DNA of 64,000 nucleotides from contig CP099419.1 in the NCBI GenBank assembly GCA_024114885.1, positions 2,480,001 through 2,544,000 on the forward strand, given 5' to 3'. A program made the translations under genes and the position numbers. How positions within the stretch are numbered: position 1 is the stretch's first letter; the number at the start of each line of letters is the position of its first letter. Below are positions 22,272 to 33,282 of this stretch, one piece after another. Below the pieces are notes generated by a model, which did not search any database, was not told where the DNA came from, and saw only the letters and a program-made list of their open reading frames with translations. Origin of the DNA: Septoria linicola (lineage: Eukaryota; Ascomycota; Dothideomycetes; Mycosphaerellales; Mycosphaerellaceae).

Positions 22272-24443
22272 ATGGCGACCGACATCATCATGGGCGGCAC
22301 AGGCGAATTCGAGCTGCCGCCGCGCAAAAAGCCAAAGACGAGCGAACTGCCTCTGTCGGGCGCCCAGCACTCCGCGATTGATGGCATGCTGCACAGCTTC
22401 AAGAAAAAGGGCGAATTTGATGCATTGCGAAAGAAGGTGTTCCAACAGTACAACGAAAGTGCCAACCGTGGCATGTTCGAAAATGCACTGCGCAACTTTA
22501 CGACGACCGAGATTGATCGTGATCCGCTCAAGTACCTCAAGCCAGACCGGCGTATCGCTGCACCTTTGCTCGAAGGTGCTGCATCCCGCGCTGAGGTCTA
22601 CAGCAAGACGGAGCAAGACATCGACACCTACATCGACCAGTTCATGGCCGGTGCAGAGCACGCCCTTCGAGATGTTCGACGCAAAGAGATAGGCGATGAG
22701 GCTGCAGATGAGGAGGCTCGAAAGGGAAGCAAGAGCGACGAGGCATATGCTGAAGAAGCGGTGCAGAGGAAGCGCGATCGGGCGACAAAGCACAAGGAGG
22801 ACGAAAGCGTACGCCGCAAGAGAGAAGCGCGTGAGAAGAGAGTCAAGGAAGTCGAAATGCTGAAGAAGAAGGAATTGGCTCTCCAAAAAGAGACGGAGCG
22901 CTTGCACCGAGAGCAGAAGCGTCGTGCTGAGCGAGAAGCGTGGAAAGTGGCCGAAAAGGAACGTGAGAAGGAGCGCATCAGGCAGTTCAACGAGGAACGT
23001 GAAAAGGCCAAGAAGGAAGCAGAGGAGAAGGAGCGCGCACTCAAAGAAGAGCGGGAACGTCGGCAGAAAGAGCGAGCCGAACGCGAACAGAAGCGGCTTG
23101 AGGCTGAGGCGTTGGAAGCACTGCTCAAGGAAGGGGAAGTCATGGCGGAAAGAGCAAGACGTCCTGAGCTCGAACGTAGCGAGAGCATGGAGCCGCCGTC
23201 ACGACTTCGACAACCGTCGAACACGAAGAGTGAACGGCCAAGGGATCTGCTGCCCACATCTCTTACACTCAAGAAGATCGAGAGGCCGGAAGGATCGAAG
23301 GCACCTCCATCGGCACCGACAGGACCTGCTCGTGATCGCGAGCGCGCTCAACAGCGCGAAAGAGAACGGGAGCGAGAGATTTCCCGAGCACGTCCGATTC
23401 GCCCTAGATCACCATCGCCCGCACGATCCATACGGCGGCGTGATCCTTCTCCAGATGAGCGCCGAGCACGACGTGGCGATGGCCGAGACCGACGAGAGTC
23501 CCTGTACCGCGACATTAGTGCTGAGCGAGAAGCATGGAAGGCTCGTCAGCGTCCGAGAGATGATCGTGATCGCGACCGCGACCGAGATCGTGAGCGAGAG
23601 CGGGAGCGAGATCGGGATAGAGATCGAGACCGGCCGAGAGAGAGAAAGCGTGATGATGATCGGGACGAAGGCGAGGTGGTAGAGCGTACTGCTCGGAGCA
23701 GAAGTCTTCCAAGAGGTCTGAACATTTACCGGCCAGGTCGTCGTGACGATAGCCGCAGTCCGCCTCGCCGCAGAGAGCGGTCACGGACTCGATCACCGCC
23801 AAGACGTAGAGAACGATCACGCGACCGATCCAGGGACCGCCGTAGGGATGACCGAAGCCGTAGCCCGGCTGGCATTGACCGCTACATACCTGGTGGACCT
23901 GCAGCGCGCAGAGCTCGAGAGGAAGACGAAAAGGCTGAGAAACCACGGTCACGTTCTCCTCCGCGTCGAAAGGAACGGTCGAGATCGCGCCGGCGAGGAG
24001 ATGACGATGAGCAGGATAAAACAGCTCCTCCACGACGTGCGCGCGACGATGACGGCAAGGACACCCCTAAAGATCGTGAGCGGGAACGAGACCCGGAGAA
24101 GGAACGCGACCGACTTGCCTCCATCATTCGCGACGAGCGTGACATGCCACGCCGGAGAGCACGTTATGATGAACGCGATCGACCAGGCGACATCGATCGA
24201 TACATCCCAGGGGGCAAGCGTGTGCGACCTGGTGAGGAGTCCCCAAGGCGCCGCGAGAGAAGTCGAAGCCGGGATCGAGAGCGAAGTCGTGATCGGCTGA
24301 GGAGTCGAGACCGTGAGCGAGATCGTCCTCGTCGAGATAGTCGAGATCGTAGAGGCAGCAGAGAGCGCAGAGACAGCAGGGAGCGCGGGCCGAGCAAGAC
24401 TGTACCAGCCGATGCTCTTGCCGGAGACAAGACGCAGCCATGA
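22272..24443 (+). CDS. SHG1: COMPASS-complex Shg1 (BOD1/SHG1 domain) protein with long RS/RE/RD tail
   Basis: A single exon of 723 residues; the ATG has a strong GCCGCCATGG context. Residues of about 30-110 form the BOD1/SHG1 domain (GMLHSFKKKGEFDALRKKV, then FENALRNFTTTEIDRDPLKYL). After it come a Glu/Lys/Arg coiled coil (to about residue 300) and a very long Arg-rich tail of RD, RE and RS dipeptides, with DIDRYIPGG occurring twice. Yeast Shg1 is a small Set1/COMPASS subunit. The tail, resembling SR splicing proteins, suggests RNA or splicing-speckle contacts; that is inference. An upstream ATG at 22118 opens an out-of-frame 87-codon ORF overlapping the start if the mRNA leader is long enough. 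Confidence 0.85.
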   Translation: MATDIIMGGTGEFELPPRKKPKTSELPLSGAQHSAIDGMLHSFKKKGEFDALRKKVFQQYNESANRGMFENALRNFTTTEIDRDPLKYLKPDRRIAAPLLEGAASRAEVYSKTEQDIDTYIDQFMAGAEHALRDVRRKEIGDEAADEEARKGSKSDEAYAEEAVQRKRDRATKHKEDESVRRKREAREKRVKEVEMLKKKELALQKETERLHREQKRRAEREAWKVAEKEREKERIRQFNEEREKAKKEAEEKERALKEERERRQKERAEREQKRLEAEALEALLKEGEVMAERARRPELERSESMEPPSRLRQPSNTKSERPRDLLPTSLTLKKIERPEGSKAPPSAPTGPARDRERAQQREREREREISRARPIRPRSPSPARSIRRRDPSPDERRARRGDGRDRRESLYRDISAEREAWKARQRPRDDRDRDRDRDRERERERDRDRDRDRPRERKRDDDRDEGEVVERTARSRSLPRGLNIYRPGRRDDSRSPPRRRERSRTRSPPRRRERSRDRSRDRRRDDRSRSPAGIDRYIPGGPAARRAREEDEKAEKPRSRSPPRRKERSRSRRRGDDDEQDKTAPPRRARDDDGKDTPKDRERERDPEKERDRLASIIRDERDMPRRRARYDERDRPGDIDRYIPGGKRVRPGEESPRRRERSRSRDRERSRDRLRSRDRERDRPRRDSRDRRGSRERRDSRERGPSKTVPADALAGDKTQP

Positions 24444-25846
24444 ATCAGCAGCAGACTCTAGAGCAGTAAAAGAGCGTGCCCTGCGCACAGAGATCTGCTC
24501 GGCGCGATCGTCAATGACATATCTGCACTACAAATTCACAGCTCCACTAGACCGTGGGCGATGGTGTTGAGAGAGAGCTTGAGCGAGCTCGCATGGTCTC
24601 GGCATCCAAGACTGTCGGGTGTGCGCAACATATCACTCTGTGGATAACGAGTGGCATTGCTACATAAATATGTTGATTCCCTTCAAAGTTCGCAACACCT
24701 CGTGTGTCTAAATCTGGTCTGCCTACGGTCGTGCAAATCTGGCTATGGTACCATTCATTGAGCGTGTGAAAGCGCATCCAGTTAGCAAAAGCGTGGGCGG
24801 GCAACTATGTCCCCTGCCCAGGTCGAAAGGAAGTAGACGGTACCCGGGAAACTGGATTGGATCAGTGTCATGTCAATTCTAAAAGTGCAGGTTGGTTCCT
24901 TACGAGTCTTTGTTGCGTTCAATATACGAAGACGCTCTAGCTTTGCCTCAACAGGGAGAGACTCGACTTGACTCGCATGATGCACCCAGCTACGGTGGAC
25001 ACATGTGGATCAAGTGCGTGTTACCAACAATGCTCCGCCACTATCAATCTATCTCGTTAATTGAAGCCTGTGTGTGTCGAGTACTGTGCCTTCTCGAGAC
25101 TAGGAATCACATTGGGGAGAACATCTTGACTATTACTACAGCGCCATTAGTCACAGTCAAAGCCGTATGGTACGACTCGCTCGTTAAACTGCTATTCCTT
25201 AGCGTTGGTCGCGAGCCTACCCTATTCCGCGGGAGGGTGGCACATTGCCCGTCGACAAGCAAGAGCCGACATCATAACACATGCGGCACATGAGGCACAG
25301 CTGTTAGGCTATATGCTATACCTCGTCTAGTGAATCCTGCCGCGGATCTCAGGCTAGGGATTAGCGCGGCAGTGAGCTTGGCGTGCTAATCCTGTGTCTT
25401 GGTATTCACGCCGCAATAACAAGCCATCACTTACTCTATCACATTGCATGTTACTGACGACAATCCTGCTTCGACGTCTGTTGGTATGGCGTACTGTATG
25501 CTCAATGACGAACCGGAGCAGACCTCAGTGATTGCAATCGTGGACAAAGCCCACAATCGCATGCTTCCAAGCGCTGAAACGGATACTACTGTTCAGCTCA
25601 ACAACGATCATGCGCGGATAGCAGGCACAGTATTGATGCCAATCACGTAGACCAAGCGATGTCTTCGAAGTTGTTGGTAGGTAGTAGTGGCTGTCATGCT
25701 CTCACCGATGGACATAAAAGCTGCCGAACAGAAGCATCTTACTGCCACATTATCGAACAATTCACAAGAAGCAAGAAGTCAAGCGGTATCACCATCATCA
25801 CATCATCTCACGGGCACGATAAAGTCTTCACTACCATCGCGTCATC
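24444..25846. other. intergenic region, 1.4 kb
   Basis: The longest frame (24892-25293) begins at TTG and shows no family resemblance. A GCGGCAGTGAGCTTGGCGTG stretch near 25365 stands out but is single. No tRNA or repeat seen. The region includes the promoter of the small secreted protein. Confidence 0.5.
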
Positions 25847-26179
25847 ATGTCTCCAACGTTTTGCCAGATCATTCTTCTCTTCATCCTCCCTTTTGCCTCA
25901 GCCTGGCGCCTTACATTCTACTCTGGCATCGGATGCAGAGGCCAACGGATCGCCATTCGCACACCCACACAAGAATGTACAGAACCATCTGAGGGTATGT
26001 CTGCCACGACCACATCTGTCCTGGTCCAGAAGGAGCCTGGCGACCTGGACAGCGAGATCATGGCCTTCTATCAATTGAGCGTTTGTGCTCCAACGCCCTT
26101 CGCGACATCTGAGGGAGGCTGTGTACGAGTATCGAGCGCAAGCTCTTTTCGAGGCTACAGGGTCGCCACCAAGCTCTAA
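25847..26179 (+). CDS. small secreted cysteine-containing protein
   Basis: 110 aa from a true ATG (ATCATGTCT). Residues 1-19 (MSPTFCQIILLFILPFASA) form a textbook signal peptide, leaving a mature protein of about 91 aa with four Cys (about positions 30, 44, 81 and 92), enough for two disulfides. There is no transmembrane segment, repeat or known domain. The start of the mature part (WRLTFYSGIGCRGQRIAI) looks like a beta-strand opening. Effector or cell-wall protein are both possible; function unknown. It sits alone between two spacers, a common setting for lineage-specific secreted proteins. Confidence 0.65.
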   Translation: MSPTFCQIILLFILPFASAWRLTFYSGIGCRGQRIAIRTPTQECTEPSEGMSATTTSVLVQKEPGDLDSEIMAFYQLSVCAPTPFATSEGGCVRVSSASSFRGYRVATKL

Positions 26180-26608
26180 GAATATGTCGAGCGAGATTTC
26201 TGTCTGTTCGATCCCAGATCTCGCAACACATCGACACGATGAATCACGAAATGTTATGTTGTCACCAATGGGAAACCCCATCGAAAATATGAGAACGGGA
26301 AATGTGAACAGGAAACGAGCACAAAGCATTCAAACCACCAAGGCGATCGGAAAGATAGATACGAGATGGCATCAGGAGGATCTTGAGCAGGTCTCTCTAA
26401 GCACTATATTTATTTAGACTCTTGTAGGTATCACGGAAAAACACAGGTCAGCTCCGGAAGAGTCTTCAGGTCACCGTGACACGATTCGTTGTGCGCCGTA
26501 TGCTACAGCCAAAGTGATTATCTGCTTTAGCCACCTTGGAGACAATGTTGTTGTATTATGTATTTCGCTAGAACGCTCCTGAGCAATGCCCGATATGCAA
26601 AAAGGTGC
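26180..26608. other. convergent intergenic region
   Basis: 3' flank of the small secreted protein and of the CSC1-like gene. No supported gene. Confidence 0.45.
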
Positions 26609-29600
26609 TCAAAGAGCCACCAGGTCGACGTTACTGAAATCTGGCGGACTCTTTCGGAAGACTACTCTTCCCTTGCCATCAATAGCGGTGCCCTCATTGC
26701 TCATCCAAATGTTCGTCGTCTCCTTGCCATCTACCATTACTGTTGACATCTTCTTCGCCCTCTTGATCTCGTCGTCGCTGACTCCGAGCGCATCTCGAGG
26801 GATCCAGACGACTGGCCTACGTGCTCGGAGCGCGCTGTGTTGAAACGCGTATCGAACAAGAAGATCTCGATCCTCGGGGGTCAGATCCTCAATCTCATCG
26901 GCAAAGTCCCCAAATAGGACATCTCCAACAGTGTGCTGAGCCTCGACATCTTTATGCTGATGGGTCTTCTCCATGCTCTTTGATCTTTTGCCATCCGCCA
27001 GGAAGCGCAGTCGCGCAACAGCTTCAGGTGCAGCCTTCTTCCAAGCTTCCGTCTTCCACAGAGGTTTCTGCGCATCTCGCCGTTTCCAATCTGGTGATTG
27101 CGGCGGTTTCGAGGTCGAGGATCTCCCTGCTTCGACTGGTCGATCTTCGCCATCAGGACTTAATCCTTCATTCTCTTCTTCTTCTCTTTCTTCTTCGTTG
27201 TTGGCCTCGCCATTCTCAGCCTGTCTCAACGACGCAAATTTGCTTTCCTGTGCCTTTGCAAACTGCTCATCTCGCAGTACTGCTTCGTCTTCCAAAGTGA
27301 TTGGCAGGTACTGAAATAGAGGCTTAAAGCTCTGCCTCAAAAGTACCTGAAATAAAACTGTCGCTGCGAGTGCCACAATCATAATTATTGCTTGTGGGTA
27401 GCACACGTTTCCTTTCTCGTTCTTCGAAGTGAAGAACAGTCCAATGAGGCAGAGTTCCATGAAGTAGAAGCCAACGAATAGCTGGTTAATGGCAACGGGG
27501 AAGAGTAAGCCGCCCGTGTCGTGCCGAAATTGGTAAACGAACAGCACATTGTACCGGTAGACGATCCAGAAGAGTGAGAAGATGATAATCACGAAGACCA
27601 CGACTAGAGGAGCAATCGTGGAGAAGATCATGCCAATGACCGCAAAGTTGGTGAACAACGGGAAGAACGAACCCCACTGAACATTGCTTAGTGTGGTCTG
27701 TCGGCGCCACTTTTGACGTGCCGTGGAGTCCATAATGGGCGCCAGGATGAACCTAGGGCATGATTAGCTCAGCGCGACAGTCTGTTGGAAATATGAGCAT
27801 CTGACTCACCATCCCAGAAGGCTGCCAATCTGAATGAGGGCACTAGCCGAATTCGAGAATGCCTGGACCGTGAGATAGGAAAAGTAATAGGTTGATGCTC
27901 GCGGCAGTGAGCTTGAGATTGTTGTCAAAATACTGGTAGGGTCCTGTGCGATTGCGATCGCGAGCTGAAAAAGACCTGTCGCAGTCAGCGTAAGGCTCAC
28001 GATTGCCCGGCGTGGACATTTACATGTCCCCACTTACCTCCGGAGATGGTCGGTATCAGGAAAACCTGGATGAATAAGAAGGCGAACAACCACAGCTGGA
28101 CGCCTAACTCCCTGTCATTGCCTGTCGCGACGCCTTGGTGTTTGACGAGAAACCGAAAGATGATCGGTACAATGAGCAGGATCAAACTCAGTAAAACGGG
28201 TGGGAGGATGCCCTGAACAATAGAGATGACCTAAGGCGCAATTTAGTGCATTTCAATCTCATAGAAGCGCTCAAGCAAGCTTACCGCGCTGGGCGCATCG
28301 TTCAACCACGATAGCCAGGGGAATCTTGCAGTGAGGTCTGAAACTCGATTGAGCAGTGACGTGAAGACGACGGGCACCGCGTACAAGATAATGAGACCAA
28401 TGCATATCACCAATACAATGCCTAAATCCAATCAGATACTTCATCGAGTACTTGGGACAAGACCAAGAAGGCTCGAACTGACCTGTTCGGAGTGGCCTCT
28501 CCCACCAGCGGATCGACATGTTCTCCCAAATTATGTCGTCCGGACTAATCTCGATGAGCCTAGGAGCCATCTGCTGAGGAATATGATGACTTAGCGACTG
28601 ACAGCACATGTGTGCCGCAATCTGGTGGTTGAACTGGATGAAGGCAGAGTTCATCATGGGGAACCTGTCGATATGATTTTGGTCGTTCTCGATCTCAAGG
28701 TTCATGCGGGCGAGCTCACGCCTGAGATGATATATGCGATCCACTTTCTTGCCGACCAGAGGAATACTCGGCCACCATGTAGGACTGAAAAGCGGCAGGC
28801 GGATGGTCTCGCGGTCCTTAGGCTCGAGATATCGACGCCAATATGGCTCCTCGTCTTGGTCCTCGTCCCACTCGTTGTCGTGACCCTTTGCGTAATCATT
28901 GAAAGGCTCCTCATCCGACTGCCAGAATGCTAGCTTCTGCCACCAGGCCTTGCTTTTCTCGGATGAATTCTTCTCCGTTGTAGCGGAATGTAACGGGAAC
29001 TCGTCGTCATTTTCAGCCGCGTTTGGCTGCGGCGATGGGAATCTAAAAGATTTGTCGTTGTTCTTGAACACATCTAATGGCAAGCTGAGCAGTGATTTTC
29101 TATTTTGTGGCGGGGCTGGCTCCTCGATGTCGAAGCCGTGCTGTGGAGGCCTAGATCCACCAGAAGGACGTGTCAAGGTCTCGTCGCTCGTCTGTGAGCC
29201 TCTCGTGCCGTCCAGGTTGGATGAACCGGACTATATCGTGTCAGTCTAGTCCTCGAAGACACAAGGATGAAAACGCAGGAGTTCCGGGAGTACCTACTTT
29301 CGGTGCTGCATTGGACAACATGTCTAAATCCTTCTCCTGGTGCGCAACGTGATGTTCGCCATCCTCAACGGCATCTTGCAGACCCTTTGATATCTCATGG
29401 TTTTCCCCCGCGCTGACTCCTTCGTCCTGTGCCATGCGATCGGCTGCAGCATCTTCGGTAGCTTGAGCTTGCTTCTTCTCCTTCTTCGTCTTGCTCTTGG
29501 CCCCGGCCGCCTTCGCTTCCTGCTCCTCTTTCTTCAGTTGAGCCTTGCGACAGTTTTTGATCAGCACAGTCTCAGCGTCTTCCAGGTTATTGGCAAGCTT

Positions 29601-30368
29601 TGTGCGGTAGTCGATCTTGTCCGCAAGTGCATCATAGTTGCGATTGATCCAAATATTGCGAATGCCACCGGGGAAGACGTCGTAGAGACCTGACAAGGCC
29701 TCATACGTCAGCCACTTCCTCGGGATACCCGTAATGAGCACAGTTGTAGCAGAGGCGCGCAGTCGGTGCTGAGGGCTCGTCAGATGTGCCTGACGAACTC
29801 GTATGTAACCTCGAAGCTCATTGAGGATGTTGTAGCCAGCCCAGATCAGAAACATGCAGGCCAAAAAGGTATGCGCCCACAGCCTGTCGCCCTGTAGTGA
29901 TCCAATGTTCGAGATGGAGTACTTGTCAAGCCCCGCTTGACCATCACTGCCTGTGGCATTCACTGGCAGCAGAATGGGCAGGAGGAGGAACGCAGAGGGC
30001 ACGAAGATCTTGACGAGCATGCGCAGAAAGCGCAAGAAGAAGTAGGCGTCCAGACCACATTTCTGAATGATGGCGAGGTTGCTGGTGCTCACCACAGGAT
30101 AGAGCCATCCAATGAGGCCTTGAGGTGGCGCAGGAACGCGCTCCTTTTCTGGCACGAGATATGATCGTGGCCGGTAGATTCGTGACAACTGCAAGCGGAG
30201 GAGAGTGAAGACCAGTACCTGGGCGCCGAGCGACGCAAAAGACCCAATAAGCGAGGCGGCCAGAGTGTTAACTGTCTGCCCTTCGCTGTTGCTGGCGACG
30301 CCGGAGCCACATCGGAAGAAGTCCAGGATACCGCCGCAGTCGGTGGTGTTGACGTTGGCCTGTGACAT
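26609..30368 (-). CDS. CSC1/OSCA/TMEM63-type (DUF221) cation channel or phosphate-transporter-like membrane protein
   Basis: Six exons (29298-30368, 28483-29230, 28285-28421, 28038-28230, 27810-27975, 26609-27752) sum to 3,459 nt, 1,152 residues. The N-terminus has a hydrophobic segment (LAASLIGSFASLGAQVLVFTLL), the YLVPEKERVPAPP late-exocytosis-type region and two more spans. A large cytosolic RNA-recognition-like loop contains VLITGIPRKWLT. The channel core follows (GIVLVICIGLIILYAVPVVF, PPVLLSLILLIVPIIFRFL, TYYFSYLTVQAFSNSASAL, VVFVIIIFSLFW). The family's calcium-permeable, osmosensitive or mechanosensitive channel role is known from yeast CSC1 and plant OSCA. The cytosolic loop and C-terminal tail are long and acidic/basic, and intron 4 splits a membrane segment. 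All splice sites were deduced by eye. Confidence 0.88.
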
Positions 30369-31557
30369 GCTGAATTATGTATGTGGCATACTCCGCCACA
30401 CGGTGCTCGTCCACAGGTTCGTAGGATCGTGGGGGGGAGCGGGGTTCGTCGTTCGACAGATGTGTTTCGGAGATCGCGTGTGCGTGTGAAGAGCGCTCGA
30501 CCAGCGAGTCGTCGTGGCTGTTGGCGTCTCGGTGTTATCGACTTCCTGAGAGGAGAAGGGAGGTGCAATCGGCTGTGTCGCTGAACAGGAAGGTGCGTGC
30601 CTGCTGGCACATCTACTCGTGCTCTTTCTTGCAAATTGCTCTTTGCCACAACCCCATCACTCCATTCCCTGTCCTCTTTACACTCTGCGGCGGAGAAAAG
30701 CACAAGTACAGCAGGCAAACCTGATGTTGTTGTCGTTTTGCCTTTCACAGATCACCAACTTGGCGCGACCGACCGATTTAGCGCGCTTGCGATCGTGACG
30801 CATTGCGTCAATGGCGTTCCGTGGAGTTGTTTCATCGTGTCGGCGGCTACTTTTGGAGCCTCAAATTCATCGTTCTCTGCTCGCAGCCAGAGACGATGTG
30901 ACCTGACTACCTGACCAGCAGAACAACAGAAATCGTTTCAGGAGCAGAGAAGGATCTCACCATCAGATCTGCTCCGTGGGTCTCCTTTAGTGTCACGACA
31001 GGCACCCTTGCAATCACAATCTGCCAAGATGTGGAGAGTGGTGAACCCGTGTGTGCCAAAGGTTGAGTACATGACGATATCGAAGATGAAGTCCTAGAGG
31101 ACATGAGCGGATGTAGAAGAAGCTGTTGTGGTAAAACAGCGAGCTCTAGCATCCGATGTCTCCAAACGTAGTGCCTGTCAGGGCGGCAAGCAGGAAGACT
31201 TTGACACTTCAGCAAGGCTTAACAAGTAGTGAGCAGCAGACGATAGAGCGTGAAGCTCAACGAAGCTGTCACATGTCAAGTGAGGGTGGAATATCGTGCA
31301 TCACTGCGCGTGCACGGCTCTCAAGACATTGGCACGAGATCCCGCGGTCTGCACACCATGGTCGATGACAGGAGCACGATTGCTTGCCCCTCCCCAAGAT
31401 ATGAAGTCAACTCCTTGCATCGCTTATGGTCGCGGAAACTACACCACCATCACTGAATAGCATTGACACTGCACCCAAACCAGTCGCTGGAGAACCATCA
31501 TTGGATAGGAAGATCCTGCTGGCGTGTTCATGCTCAACACCACTCATCGCAACCAAC
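30369..31557. other. intergenic region, 1.2 kb
   Basis: Divergent spacer upstream of the CSC1-like gene and the first astacin-like gene. The pyrimidine-rich stretch near 30600-30700 may be the channel gene's leader or promoter. No supported ORF. Confidence 0.5.
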
Positions 31558-33035
31558 ATGAGACTACTCGCAGCTATCACTCTGGTGCTTTGGCCGTGCT
31601 TATGTGCCGCGAGCCGCACGGCTGGACCTCCTGTACCATTCGGCATCGACACTGGTGTCAATATCACGAAGAGGTGGTACTCTATTGATGACAGAGTGGG
31701 CACGAGTTTACCAGCACCACATCGATTCGCCTGGCCAGCAGTACGTAAAGCGACTGCCAGAAAGCTTCTTTCTTCATCTACGTGTCTCTGTCTGTTTTGC
31801 CGATGCTGCGGCAATTATTATTCAGATCGGCATAGGAGCAGCGAAGAGACACGCGAGACATGAGTGAGACACTGCTGACCTTCCACCTATTACTTTTCAG
31901 ATATGCTCTGCTCCAAAGATCGTCCAACCACTTCGCTACTGCTTCAAGGACAAACGATCAGCGAAAAACCTCAATGAGATTGTACAGGAAGCCATCAGAA
32001 TGTGGGCACCCGCCATAGCAGTCACGTCATTGGCTATAATTCCTGATCCTCATTGCACGAATCCGGACGAATGCGTTTGCGTCGACGATGGCGCAGAGGT
32101 TGACGCACTTGTGATCTCTGATGAGACGAAAGATGGAGACGACGAATGGAATCAGAGTGAAGAGTGCGAAACGTCCACGACGGTGGGTTACGACTACATT
32201 CCACGCGGAGAACCTGATCGACCGTGGCGACATTATCTTAGGTTCTGTGGATGGGATCCGAACGATCCTCACAAGACCAGGCCATTGGCAGTTCGTGGCA
32301 TGGCACACGAAATTGGTAAGCAAGTCCTGACCTGCACCAGTACCAAGCTGACCAAAAGACAAGGACATGGAATCGGCCTTCTGCATGAACACCAGAGAGC
32401 TGACAGGGATGAACACATCAATTTCAAGCCTTGGCTGCTTCTAGATTACAAGTATCTTCGGGATTTGGTCGAAGAGGACCCAGAGAACCTGTTCGATGAC
32501 GGACTCACTTGGAGACAGAGACTTTGGGAGGTGTACGTCTCCCTGCGGGCACTTTATGTTGAATCGGAGGTTAGCACTGACTGTTGGCCATAGGTTCGAC
32601 CGTGGAAGCATCGCCATGCACTACTTTCCCATCATGATTGAATTCCTCAAAGGCGACCAAACCGCAGGGACTCCTGATGAAGCATATTCAGTCTCCTATA
32701 AGAGCTCTGTTGACTTCGACTTCGATAGCATCATGATCTACGACTCCTGGATGGGCGGCTACGGTAGTGCGGACGAGCCAGAGCTTTTCGTGATGACAAG
32801 GAAGTCCGATGACTCCCCTATATGGACAGGTGGCTCCAAAGACGGCGTGAATGCAAAAATCACCGAAGGCGATATCGCGAGAGTCGCGCAGCTTTACGAC
32901 GCTAGGACACCGGAATGCGAGGAAGCAAAGAGAGGCACCAAGAATTGGGCGTCCACTGGTATGAGGGTCAAGATTCGGGATGGTCCATGGGTCATAGTGC
33001 CGACTCCGAACAAGAGCAATTTCACTAGAGAGTAA
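31558..33035 (+). CDS. secreted astacin-type zinc metalloprotease, copy A
   Basis: Four exons (31558-31740, 31901-32315, 32364-32532, 32594-33035) give 402 aa. A signal peptide (MRLLAAITLVLWPCLCAAS) is followed by a short propeptide ending at KRW, a possible Kex2-type dibasic site conserved in all three copies. H197 starts the zinc motif HEIGHGIGLLHEHQRADRD, a full astacin (M12A) signature: three His ligands, catalytic Glu, and the HExxRxDRD extension. The Met-turn is FDFDSIMIY. The first intron (160 nt) is absent from copies B and C; the second splits the codon after HEI, and the third is a phase-2 intron common to all copies. The C-terminus PNKSNFTRE resembles copy B. Probably extracellular proteolysis. 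Confidence 0.85.
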
Positions 33036-33282
33036 GGCGGTTCGAGCGATGGAGCACATGTCTATCTCTCCGAGCTCTGCCCAAGTGAGCTCGCCCAACG
33101 GAGGTCACATGTAGGTTGAGAATCATGCTTCAGTTTCGTCTATGCATTCACCAGTGTCATGTCCTGTTCTAGGACCAGGAGCATATACACCCTCTGCGTT
33201 CAGCAGCAGCACTCGGTCCTGGCAAGACTCCGTTGACGCTATCACTCCGTCGGCGGCGTACTATTACAGAGCGTCACTCGCT

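Noticed and set aside
22628..23272. 214-codon minus-strand ORF antisense to the Shg1 gene
   Set aside because: Ser/Arg-rich mirror of the Glu/Arg-rich coding strand; no start context or domain.
24892..25293. 133-codon ORF in the 24.4-25.8 kb spacer
   Set aside because: Starts at TTG, with no ATG near the beginning and no protein-like pattern.
31741..31900. Possible snoRNA in the 160-nt first intron of astacin copy A
   Set aside because: No box C, no H/ACA fold and no rRNA match seen; the host is not a typical snoRNA host.
33142..33282. Upstream in-frame ATG of astacin copy B
   Set aside because: The added 47 residues precede and would mask the signal peptide; ATG 33283 fits the paralogues.
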